Shown piece after piece: positions 8,519-15,790 of a stretch of 64,000 nt of DNA; position 1 is the first letter of the stretch, and each line of letters opens with the position of its first letter. The stretch covers positions 995,529 to 1,059,528 of the forward strand of contig BOKP01000001.1 of NCBI GenBank assembly GCA_016861045.1. Direction: 5' to 3'. The DNA is from Actinomycetes bacterium. Lineage in GTDB: Bacteria; Actinomycetota; Thermoleophilia; Solirubrobacterales; 70-9. The translations under genes were made by a program, and so were the position numbers. The notes under the pieces were generated by a model. The model searched no databases and had not been told where the DNA came from. It saw only the letters and a list, made by a program, of their open reading frames with translations.

Positions 8519-8532
8519 GGTTGAGATGACCC
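8519..8532. repeat. 14-bp repeat GGTTGAGATGACCC, copy 1
   Basis: The sequence GGTTGAGATGACCC occurs here, between the sulfatase and the permease leader, and again exactly at 63870-63883 near the window end. An exact 14-mer of mixed composition in two intergenic regions is unlikely to be chance. It may be a mobile-element end or a dispersed regulatory site. Confidence 0.6.
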
Positions 8533-8544
8533 GGTGGGGCGGCG

Positions 8545-8612
8545 TCCGCTACGGTCCCGTCCGGTGCGCCGGGAAGCCTGGTCGGCAAGTGGCCATGTCG
8601 ACCCCTGACCAA
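8545..8612 (+). promoter_or_regulatory. Structured leader RNA, candidate nhaA-I-like (Li+/Na+) riboswitch
   Basis: The 150-base leader of the NhaD/ArsB-like permease contains nested complementarity: CCGG (8561-8564) with CCGG (8569-8572) around TGCG, and GGTCG (8580-8584) with CGACC (8599-8603) around a GGC/GCC-containing loop. The run CGCCGGGAAGCCTGGTCGGC followed by GTCGACCCC resembles, from memory, the nhaA-I motif reported as a lithium-responsive riboswitch class ahead of cation/proton antiporters. The adjacent gene type fits. Without a covariance search the assignment stays tentative. Confidence 0.45.
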
Positions 8613-8632
8613 AGCCCCGGCCCCGACCGGCG

Positions 8633-9892
8633 ATGGCTGTAGCCGTCGCGACGTTCCTGCTCGCGCTCGCGCTGATCGCGAGCGAGCGCCTGCACCGGAC
8701 GAAGGTGGCCCTGCTCGGCGCCGCGATCGCCGTCCTCTTCGTCCCCGGCTTCGGCCAGGAGGGCGCTGTCGCCGCGATCGACTTCAACACGATCGGGCTC
8801 CTCGCGGGGATGATGATCCTCGTCCACCTGACCCAGCAGAGCGGCGTCTACGACTACATCGCGATCCGCGCCGGTCAGCTCTCGCGGGGCGAGCCGTTCC
8901 GGGTCGTCCTCAGCCTCGCCTGCACGACGGCGCTGCTGTCGGCCTTCCTCGACAACCTGACCACGATCCTCCTCGTCGTCCCGATCACCTTCCTGCTCGC
9001 GGACGCGCTCGACGTCGACCCGATCCCGCTGATCGTGATCGAGGTCATGGCCTCGAACATCGGCGGAACGGCGACCCTGATCGGCGATCCCCCGAACATC
9101 ATCATCGCCGGCGCCACCGGGCTCAGCTTCAACGAGTTCATCGCCAACCTGGCGCCGGTCGTCGTCGTCACCTTCGCGGTGGTGATCGCCGCGCTCTACG
9201 GCTACTACCGCCCGCGCCTCCGGATCGAGGAGGGCAAGCGGGCGCACGTGATGGAGCTCGACGCCCGCGCCGCGATCCGCGATCGCGACGAGCTCCGGCG
9301 CACCGTCCCGGTGCTGGCCCTGACCGTGCTCGCCTTCTTCCTCCATCAGCCGCTCCACATCGAGCCGGCGACGGTCGCCCTCGCCGGCGCGTCGGTCGGG
9401 CTGCTGGTCACCCGAGTGCCGCTCGAGCAGGCGCTGTCCCGGATCGAGTGGCCGACGCTGTTCTTCTTCGTCGCGCTGTTCGTGATGGTCGGGGCGCTCG
9501 AGGAGACGGGGGCGATCGGCCACGTCGCCGACGCGGTCGGGGACGTGACCGGCGGGGACCGGACCACGGAGCTGATCGGCGTCCTCTGGATCGGCGGGAT
9601 CGGGTCGGCGATCGTCGACAACATCCCGTTCACGACGGCGATGATCCCGGTCGTGAGCGAGCTCAACGAGACGGGCGACGCCGCCTACTGGTGGGCGCTC
9701 GCGCTCGGCGCCTGCTTCGGCGGCAACGCGACGATCATCGCCGCCGCGGCGAACGTCGCAGCCGCCGGCCTCACCGAGCGCGCCGGCCACCCGATCGGCT
9801 TCACGTCCTTCCTCAAGATCGGGATACCGGTGGCCGTTGCTTCGCTTCTGATCGCGACCGGCTACGTCCTGCTCCGCTACGTGGTGGTATAG
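8633..9892 (+). CDS. NhaD/ArsB-like (SLC13/citrate-transporter superfamily) membrane permease
   Basis: A 419-aa integral membrane protein with about 11-12 hydrophobic segments. LLAGMMILVHLTQQSGVYDY, AFLDNLTTILLVVPIT, SNIGGTATLIGDPPNIIIAG and the repeated half GSAIVDNIPFTTAMIP and ACFGGNATIIAAAANV are the paired re-entrant motifs of the ArsB/NhaD ion-transporter superfamily. Members extrude arsenite or exchange Na+ for H+. No ArsR, ArsC or other arsenic gene is near, and the leader resembles a cation riboswitch, so Na+/Li+:H+ exchange is the better guess. The next gene encodes a CBS-domain protein only 4 bases away, suggesting a regulatory partner. Confidence 0.88.
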   Translation: MAVAVATFLLALALIASERLHRTKVALLGAAIAVLFVPGFGQEGAVAAIDFNTIGLLAGMMILVHLTQQSGVYDYIAIRAGQLSRGEPFRVVLSLACTTALLSAFLDNLTTILLVVPITFLLADALDVDPIPLIVIEVMASNIGGTATLIGDPPNIIIAGATGLSFNEFIANLAPVVVVTFAVVIAALYGYYRPRLRIEEGKRAHVMELDARAAIRDRDELRRTVPVLALTVLAFFLHQPLHIEPATVALAGASVGLLVTRVPLEQALSRIEWPTLFFFVALFVMVGALEETGAIGHVADAVGDVTGGDRTTELIGVLWIGGIGSAIVDNIPFTTAMIPVVSELNETGDAAYWWALALGACFGGNATIIAAAANVAAAGLTERAGHPIGFTSFLKIGIPVAVASLLIATGYVLLRYVVV

Positions 9893-9896
9893 GGCC

Positions 9897-10370
9897 ATGC
9901 CCGACTCGATCGTCCGTACCGTGATCCGCGAGGTCGAGCCGCTCGAGGCGGACGAGCTCGTAGGCGGCGCGGCGCGGCGCGTCCTCGACAGCGGCCTGCC
10001 GGCGCTTCCCGCGGTCGAGGCCGACGGTCGCTTCGCCGGGATCTTCGGCGAGCGCGAGTTCATGGCCGCGCTCTTCCCGGGATACGTCGGCGAGCTCGGC
10101 TCGGCGGCGATGGTCCGGCGCTCGATCGACGATGCGATCGACCGTCGCCTCTCCTGCCGGGAGGAGCCGATCCGCGACCACCTGACCGTCGACCACGTCG
10201 TCGTCGGGGACGACTACTCCGACACCCAGCTCGCCGAGATCTTCCTCCACCACCGCGTCCTCATCGTTCCGGTCGCCTCCGCGGGAAGGGTGCACGCGGT
10301 CGTCACCCGCTCCGACTTCTTCGCCGAGCTGCTCGGCAAGTTCGAGGAGGCGACGGGCCCGGGGACCTGA
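9897..10370 (+). CDS. CBS-domain protein, probable partner of the adjacent permease
   Basis: A 157-aa cytoplasmic protein with tandem CBS motifs: the first covers VLDSGLPALPAVEADGRFAGIFGEREFMAALFP in successive parts, and the second VDHVVVGDDYSDTQLAEIFLHHRVLIVPVASAGRVHAVVTRSDFF. CBS pairs (Bateman modules) bind adenine nucleotides and gate transporters or enzymes. It starts 4 bases after the permease stop, which indicates co-translation and a joint function. I infer that it senses a nucleotide and modulates the permease; nothing in the sequence shows which nucleotide. Confidence 0.88.
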   Translation: MPDSIVRTVIREVEPLEADELVGGAARRVLDSGLPALPAVEADGRFAGIFGEREFMAALFPGYVGELGSAAMVRRSIDDAIDRRLSCREEPIRDHLTVDHVVVGDDYSDTQLAEIFLHHRVLIVPVASAGRVHAVVTRSDFFAELLGKFEEATGPGT

Positions 10371-10512
10371 GCCGGGCTGACGGCGACGTCGATCCGGCTT
10401 GCGCAGGCGACGGGACCGAGGATCGGCCTCGGCGCCCAGCGCGCCTGGAGATCGCGCGGATCGAGAGCGGAGGTCGACCTCGATCGTCGCAGGTTTGGGT
10501 CCGGCGAGATCG

Positions 10513-10551
10513 GGAATCCGGCCGGGAGCGATCAGTTTCCGCCCGGATTCC
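10513..10551. promoter_or_regulatory. Inverted repeat upstream of the ABC exporter operon
   Basis: Perfect 9-bp arms GGAATCCGG (10513-10521) and CCGGATTCC (10543-10551) flank a 21-base spacer, about 45 bases before the ATPase gene. It could be an operator for a regulator of the exporter or a hairpin ending the permease/CBS transcript. The 220-base gap 10371-10593 shows nothing else that I recognise. Confidence 0.45.
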
Positions 10552-10593
10552 GGTCGTGTCCTCGAGCCGTCCCACCCGTCAGCGAGGAGCTGA

Positions 10594-11595
10594 ATGAGCG
10601 AGTCAACCCTCGAAGGTCCCGCGATCCTGGTTCGCGGGCTGGTCAAGTCCTACGGAGATGTGCGTGCCCTCGACGGCATCGACCTCGAGGCCGAGCGCGG
10701 CAGCGTGCTCGGCGTCCTCGGCCCGAACGGGGCCGGCAAGACGACCGCCGTCCGGATCCTGACCACGCTGCTGAGGCCGGATGCCGGCACCGCCGAGGTG
10801 ATCGGGCTCGACGTGGTCGAGCAGGCGCCGGCGCTCCGGGGCGAGATCGGCCTCGCGGGCCAGTACGCCGCCGTCGACGAGAACCTGACCGGGATCGAGA
10901 ACCTGGTGATGGTCGGGCGCCTGTACGGCGAGCGCCGTGCCGCGGCCCGCCGTCGCGCCGACGAGTTGCTCGACCGCTTCAGCCTCGCCGACGCCGGCGA
11001 GCGCATCGTCAAGACCTACTCCGGCGGCATGCGACGGCGTCTCGACCTCGCCGCCGCCCTCGTGGCCGACCCGCCGGTGCTGTTCCTAGACGAGCCGACC
11101 ACGGGGTTGGATCCGCGCAGCAGGCTCGAGCTCTGGGAGACCATCGAGCTGCTCGTCTCCACGGGCACGACGGTCCTGCTGACGACCCAGTACCTCGACG
11201 AGGCCGAGCGCCTCGCCGACCGGATCGCGGTGATCGACCGCGGCCGCGTGATCGCCGACGGGACCGCCGACGAGCTCAAGCGCCGGGTCGGAGGGCTTCG
11301 CGTCGAGGCCCACCTGACCGACCGCTCGCAGGCCGACGCCGCCGCGGCGGCGCTGGCGGCGATGTCGGACGACGAGCCGGCGATCGAGGACGCGAGGGTC
11401 AGCGTCAGGGTCGAGCGGGAGGCGGGGATGATCATGGAGGCCGCGCGGCGACTCGACGGCGCGGGGGTGGACGCCGACGACGTGGCGATCCGCCGTCCGA
11501 CCCTCGACGACGTCTTCCTGACCCTGACGGGGCGGGAGCTGAGCGAGGAGGAGTCCGGGCAGTCGGAGGAGGACCGAGAGGAGGTCGCGGCGTGA
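10594..11595 (+). CDS. ABC exporter ATP-binding protein (DrrA type)
   Basis: A 333-aa ATPase of the daunorubicin-resistance class. Walker A is GPNGAGKTT, the signature YSGGMRRRLDLAAAL, and Walker B VLFLDEPTTGLD, followed by the switch region TTQYLDEAERLADRIAVID. After about residue 220 comes the DUF4162-type C-terminal domain typical of DrrA proteins, with an acidic tail. It powers export through the membrane partner encoded next, whose GTG start overlaps this stop by 4 bases (GTGA). The cargo is unknown; DrrAB homologues export drugs, lipids or other hydrophobic compounds. Confidence 0.93.
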   Translation: MSESTLEGPAILVRGLVKSYGDVRALDGIDLEAERGSVLGVLGPNGAGKTTAVRILTTLLRPDAGTAEVIGLDVVEQAPALRGEIGLAGQYAAVDENLTGIENLVMVGRLYGERRAAARRRADELLDRFSLADAGERIVKTYSGGMRRRLDLAAALVADPPVLFLDEPTTGLDPRSRLELWETIELLVSTGTTVLLTTQYLDEAERLADRIAVIDRGRVIADGTADELKRRVGGLRVEAHLTDRSQADAAAAALAAMSDDEPAIEDARVSVRVEREAGMIMEAARRLDGAGVDADDVAIRRPTLDDVFLTLTGRELSEEESGQSEEDREEVAA

Positions 11596-12356
11596 CCCGC
11601 TTCGTGTCCGACAGCCTCGTGCTCGCCGAGCGCAACCTGGTGCGGCTGCCGCGCTCGCCCGACCTGCTGATCGGGTTCACGATCCAGCCGGTCATGTTCG
11701 TGCTCCTGTTCGCCTTCGTCTTTGGCGGCGCGATCTCGACGCCCGGCTTCGACTACATCGACTTCCTGATCCCGGGGATCATCGTCCAGAACACCGCCTT
11801 CGGGGGCTTCGTCACCGCGCTCGGCCTCGCCGAGGACCTGACGAAGGGCCTGATCGACCGCTTCCGGTCGCTGCCCACCTCGCGGGCGTCGGTGCTGGCC
11901 GGGCGCACCCTCGCCGACGTCGTCACCAACGGCATCTCGATCGTCGTCCTCGTCGTCACCGGCCTGATCATCGGGTTCTCGTTCGGGACGGGCGCGCTCG
12001 AGATCATCGGCGGGTTCGCGCTGCTGCTGCTGTTCGGATACGCGTTCTCGTGGATCTTCGCGCTGATCGGGATGTCGGTCTCCTCGCCCGAGGCCGCGAA
12101 CGGGATCGGCTTCATGATCATCTTCCCGATCACCTTCATCTCCTCGGCGTTCGTTCCGGTGGCCTCGATGCCCGCGGGGCTTCAGAAGTTCGCCGAGGTC
12201 AACCCGATCACGATCGTGGTCGACGCGATGCGGGCGCTCTGGCTCGGGGTCCCGGCGGGCGACAACGTCTGGGGCGCGGTCGTCTGGTGCCTGGCGCTGA
12301 TCGCGATCTTCGCGCCGCTCGCGGTCCGCAAGTACCGCCGCACCGCCGGGGCCTGA
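11592..12356 (+). CDS. ABC-2 type transporter permease (DrrB type)
   Basis: A 254-aa membrane protein with six predicted helices: FTIQPVMFVLLFAFVFGGAI, then segments near residues 55-75, 105-130, 135-160, 170-190 and 225-245. LIDRFRSLPTSRASVLAGR is the coupling-loop motif of the ABC-2 permease family. Translationally coupled to the ATPase by a GTGA overlap. Together the two would form a homodimeric-permease exporter. Length is normal for DrrB. Confidence 0.92.
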   Translation: MTRFVSDSLVLAERNLVRLPRSPDLLIGFTIQPVMFVLLFAFVFGGAISTPGFDYIDFLIPGIIVQNTAFGGFVTALGLAEDLTKGLIDRFRSLPTSRASVLAGRTLADVVTNGISIVVLVVTGLIIGFSFGTGALEIIGGFALLLLFGYAFSWIFALIGMSVSSPEAANGIGFMIIFPITFISSAFVPVASMPAGLQKFAEVNPITIVVDAMRALWLGVPAGDNVWGAVVWCLALIAIFAPLAVRKYRRTAGA

Positions 12357-12386
12357 GCCCGGGCGGCAACCGGCCGGGGGAGGCGG

Positions 12387-12821
12387 TTACGGATCGCCGG
12401 ACTCGGCGGCGGCGATCGCGGCGCCGAGGCGGCGCAGCGACACGCCGTCGAGCCGCTGCTCGATCCGCGGGAAGAGCTCGCGCTCCTCGAAGCGGACGTG
12501 GCGCTCCAGGAGCTCGCCGAGCTCCCGCAGCTCCGCGACGGCGGGCTCGCCGTCGCGGAGCCTGATCGCCGCGGCGCGGATCTCGAGGTGCTCGGCGAGG
12601 ACCCGGTGGGCGTCGGCGGCCTCAGCGTCGGGATCCGCGGCGAGCCAGCCGGGGAGGAGCACGGCCTCCTCGATCTCGAAGTGGCGGGCGCCGGTCTCCT
12701 CGTGGTAGTCGAGGAAGGCCGCCCCGGCTTCGGGCTCCTCGGCCCGCTTCAGCCCCATCGCGACGAACAGGGCCTGGTGGTGCTCGTGGGAGAGGGGCGT
12801 CAGCTCGGCGCTGCGCTTCAC
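12387..12821 (-). CDS. Hemerythrin HHE-domain protein coupled to the nar operon
   Basis: A 144-aa four-helix protein with hemerythrin-like ligands in order: LSHEHHQALF, HFEIEEAVLLP, AHRVLAEHLEI and LERHVRFEERELFPRIE. Such domains bind a di-iron centre and handle O2, NO or reactive nitrogen species. The GTG at 12819-12821 overlaps the narI stop (GTGA), so it is the last gene of the nitrate reductase operon. A role in sensing or detoxifying NO formed during nitrate respiration, or in iron-sulfur repair as with YtfE/RIC-type proteins, is inferred from this position. Confidence 0.88.
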   Translation of the reverse strand: MKRSAELTPLSHEHHQALFVAMGLKRAEEPEAGAAFLDYHEETGARHFEIEEAVLLPGWLAADPDAEAADAHRVLAEHLEIRAAAIRLRDGEPAVAELRELGELLERHVRFEERELFPRIEQRLDGVSLRRLGAAIAAAESGDP

Positions 12822-13561
12822 TGTCCGCCGACGTCGATCCGTGCCGCGGCGCTGGCCGGACGGGGGGGACGGGTGGTCCGCGACGTCCGCGTGCGGTAGA
12901 GGATCGGGCTGCGGCGCAGGTAGTCGACCGGAATGCTCCAGACGTGGACGAGCCGGCTGAACGGCCAGAACGCGTACAGGAACCAGACCAGCGTGACGTG
13001 GAGCTGGAAGATGAAGCTGACGTTCTCGCCGGTCATCGACTCCGGGCTCGGGTTGAAGATCAGCAGGTTGCGGAACCAGGGGCCGACCGACTCGCGGTAG
13101 TTGACCGAGTCGCCGAGGTTGGTCAGGGTCGCGAGCATCCCGCTGATGATCCCGAGCGCGAGCAGGGCGAAGACGACGACGTCGGCGCGAGTCGTCGTCA
13201 CCCGCACCCGCGAGTAGCGGATGCGCCGGTAGAGGAGCGCCGCGAACCCGACGCAGACCGCCGTGCCGGCGCTGACGCCGCCGATCACCGCGATCACGTG
13301 GTACGCGGAGTCGCTGAGGCCGACCGCCTCCGTCCACGACTGCGGCACGAGGATGCCGAGCACGTGGCCGCCGATCGCGGCGAGGACGCCGAGGTGGAAG
13401 ACGTTGCTCGCGAACCTGAGGACGCGGCTTTCGAGGAGCTGGGTCGAGCGGGCGCCCCAGCCGTACTGGTCGGTCCGGTAGCGCCACCAGGTGCCGACGA
13501 TGAAGACCGCGATCGCCGCGTAGGGAAGGACCCCGAACAGCAGCAGCGAGCCCTGGCTCAC
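12818..13561 (-). CDS. narI: Respiratory nitrate reductase gamma subunit (cytochrome b)
   Basis: A 247-aa membrane subunit with five hydrophobic helices. It anchors NarGH on the inner membrane face and passes quinol electrons through two b haems. The haem-ligand histidines fall in FHLGVLAAIGGHVLGI (about residues 57-71) and in FQLHVTLVWFLYAFWPFSRLVHVW near residues 190-215. The GTG start at 13559-13561 overlaps the narJ stop by 4 bases, and the stop overlaps the hemerythrin start. The C-terminal extension after RTRTSRTTRPP is low complexity. Confidence 0.95.
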   Translation of the reverse strand: MSQGSLLLFGVLPYAAIAVFIVGTWWRYRTDQYGWGARSTQLLESRVLRFASNVFHLGVLAAIGGHVLGILVPQSWTEAVGLSDSAYHVIAVIGGVSAGTAVCVGFAALLYRRIRYSRVRVTTTRADVVVFALLALGIISGMLATLTNLGDSVNYRESVGPWFRNLLIFNPSPESMTGENVSFIFQLHVTLVWFLYAFWPFSRLVHVWSIPVDYLRRSPILYRTRTSRTTRPPRPASAAARIDVGGQ

Positions 13562-14223
13562 AGCGCCACCTCACGGCCGCCGACGAGCGGGCGGGCGGCG
13601 CCGCGCTCGCCGGTCGGCATCACCTCGGGCGGTGCGAACGGCTCGAGCCCGACCTCCTCCGCCGGCGGCCCGGACTTGGCGAGCGCGCGGATCCGGCTCA
13701 GCTTCCGTGAGCTGAGCCGGCCGAGGCAGGCGGCGACGGCGTCGAGCGCCGGGGCGAACGGGCTCCGCTCGCGGCGCAGGCCGGTGCGGACGAGCTCGAT
13801 CGAGACGCGGTGGTCCTCGAGCAGGTCGAGGCCGCGCGAGTCCGGCGCGATCGCGGCGAACTCGAGCATCAGGGGCAGGAAGTCGGGCAGCTCGTCGCCC
13901 GGCGGCTCGATCCCCGCGGCCCGGTAGGCGTCCTTGAGCCGGAGCATCGCCATCCCGCGCTGGCGACGGTCGCCGTGGACGTGGTAGGTGAGGTGGAGGC
14001 TGCACTGCTTGGCGAAGTCGAAGGCATCGACGTAATCGCGCTGGAGCGCTCCGAGCGGTCGCGCCGCGTACCAGGCGCAGAGCTCGCGGAGCTCGCGCGC
14101 CGCCCGCTCGGGACCGGGGCCGATCTCGACCTCGGCGACGGCGGCCGCGGCCGCGCGCGACGACTCGTCCGGGTACTGCAGCAGCAGCGACGCCAGCTGC
14201 AGCGGGTGGACCTGCTCAGCCAT
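13558..14223 (-). CDS. narJ: Nitrate reductase assembly chaperone (delta subunit)
   Basis: A 221-aa TorD/NarJ-type cytoplasmic chaperone needed to insert the molybdenum cofactor and assemble NarGH before membrane attachment. Visible family landmarks are LLQYPDESSRAA near the start, LQRDYVDAFDFAKQCSLHLTYH, the segment GDRRQRGMAMLRLKDAYRAAG and ELPDFLPLMLEFAAI. The ATG at 14221-14223 overlaps the narH stop by 8 bases. The last 60 residues look variable. Its place between narH and narI is the classic order. Confidence 0.95.
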   Translation of the reverse strand: MAEQVHPLQLASLLLQYPDESSRAAAAAVAEVEIGPGPERAARELRELCAWYAARPLGALQRDYVDAFDFAKQCSLHLTYHVHGDRRQRGMAMLRLKDAYRAAGIEPPGDELPDFLPLMLEFAAIAPDSRGLDLLEDHRVSIELVRTGLRRERSPFAPALDAVAACLGRLSSRKLSRIRALAKSGPPAEEVGLEPFAPPEVMPTGERGAARPLVGGREVAL

Positions 14224-15790
14224 CGCTGCCTCCGTTGCGGTGGACGAGCTGCTCGCGGAGGTCGAAGCGGGCGGCGGCGGCCGCGTCGGCCGGGCTCGCG
14301 AGCGTGTCCTCGGTGCTTGCCGAGGCGTCGCCGGTCACCGAGCAGCCCGCGAAGTCGACGCCGTTGGTGCCCTGCATGCCGAACGGGTCCGGGGCGTCCT
14401 CGCCGTGGCGGCGGGGGATCACGTAGCGGTCGTCGTAGTCGCCGATCGCGACCATCTGGAACATGTCCTCGACCTCCGACGGCTCCATGCCGACGTCGCG
14501 GGCGATCTGGGCATCGACGCGCCCGTCGACGTTCGCCGCGCGCATGAACCGCCGCATCGCGGCCAGGCGCGAGAGCGAGCGGCGGACCGGCTCAGGGTCG
14601 CCGGCGGCGAGGAACCCGGCCAGGTACTCGACCGGGATCCGCAGCTCGTCGACGGTGGCGAAGAGCCGGTCGGGGTCGAGCTCGCCGCCCCGCTCGTCGA
14701 CCAGCGACTCGACCGGCGACAGCGGCGGCACGTACCAGACCATCGGCATCGTCCGGTACTCGGGGTGAAGCGGCAGCGCGATCCGCCAGCGCTTGCACAT
14801 CGCGTAGACCGGCGAGCGCCGCGCTGCCTCGAGCCAGTCGGGCGCGATCCCGTCCCGCAGCGCCTGCTCGCGGACCTCCGGGTCGTCGGGGTCGAGCATC
14901 AAGTCGAGCTGGGCGTCGAGCAGGTCGTGCTCGTTCGGGACCGACGCGGCGGCCTCGACCCGGTCGGTGTCGATCAGGACGATGCCGACGTGGCGGAGGC
15001 GGCCGACGCACGTCTCCGAGCAGACGGTCGGCAGGCCGGCCTCGATCCGCGGGTAGCAGAAGTTGCACTTCTCGGCCTTGCCCGTGTTCCAGTTGAAGTA
15101 GACCTTCTTGTAGGGGCAGCCGGAGACGCAGAAGCGCCACGAGCGGCAGGCCTCCTGGTCGACGAGGACGATGCCGTCCTCCTCGCGCTTGTACATCGCG
15201 CCCGACGGGCACGACGCGACGCAGGAGGGGTTGATGCAGTGCTCGCAGATCCGCGGCAGGTACATCATGAACGCCTTCTCGAACTCGATCTTGACCTTGT
15301 CCTCGAGCTCGCGCCGGTTCGGGTCGCCGGTCGCCGATACCTTCGAGGCGGCGAGGTCGTCGTCCCAGTTCGGTCCCCACTGGAGGTCGAGGTCCTCGCC
15401 GGTGACCAGCGACTTCGGGCGTGCGGCCGGCTGCGTGTCGCCGGCCGGGGCGCTGATCAGGTGCTCGTAGTCGTAGGTCCAGGGCTCGTAGTAGTCGTCG
15501 AGCGTCGGCAGGTTCGGGTTCCAGAAGATGCTCGCGAGCCGCTTCAGGCGCCCGCCTGCCTTCAGCTGCAGCCGACCCTTGCCGTCGAGCTTCCAGCCGC
15601 CGTTCCAGCGCTCCTGGTCCTCGTAGTCGCGCGGGTAGCCGCGTCCGGGCTTGGTCTCGACGTTGTTGAACCAGACGTACTCGGTGCCGGGACGGTTCGT
15701 CCAGACGTTCTTGCAGGTGACCGAGCAGGTGTGACAGCCGATGCACTTGTCGAGGTTCATCACCATCCCGACCTGGGCCCGGATCTTCAT
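14216..15790 (-). CDS. narH: Respiratory nitrate reductase beta subunit (Fe-S)
   Basis: A 524-aa electron-transfer subunit linking NarI haems to NarG. Cysteine groups are visible in order: CIGCHTCSVTC (C16, 19, 22, 26), CEHCINPSCVASCP, CRSWRFCVSGCPYKKVYFNW with the Trp that marks the [3Fe-4S] cluster, and CNFCYPR plus CSETCVGR, giving three [4Fe-4S] and one [3Fe-4S] cluster as in the family. An open frame continues upstream, but the ATG at 15788-15790 (MKIRAQVGMVMNLDKC) is the family start and overlaps the narG stop by 4 bases. Confidence 0.97.
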   Translation of the reverse strand: MKIRAQVGMVMNLDKCIGCHTCSVTCKNVWTNRPGTEYVWFNNVETKPGRGYPRDYEDQERWNGGWKLDGKGRLQLKAGGRLKRLASIFWNPNLPTLDDYYEPWTYDYEHLISAPAGDTQPAARPKSLVTGEDLDLQWGPNWDDDLAASKVSATGDPNRRELEDKVKIEFEKAFMMYLPRICEHCINPSCVASCPSGAMYKREEDGIVLVDQEACRSWRFCVSGCPYKKVYFNWNTGKAEKCNFCYPRIEAGLPTVCSETCVGRLRHVGIVLIDTDRVEAAASVPNEHDLLDAQLDLMLDPDDPEVREQALRDGIAPDWLEAARRSPVYAMCKRWRIALPLHPEYRTMPMVWYVPPLSPVESLVDERGGELDPDRLFATVDELRIPVEYLAGFLAAGDPEPVRRSLSRLAAMRRFMRAANVDGRVDAQIARDVGMEPSEVEDMFQMVAIGDYDDRYVIPRRHGEDAPDPFGMQGTNGVDFAGCSVTGDASASTEDTLASPADAAAAARFDLREQLVHRNGGSDG

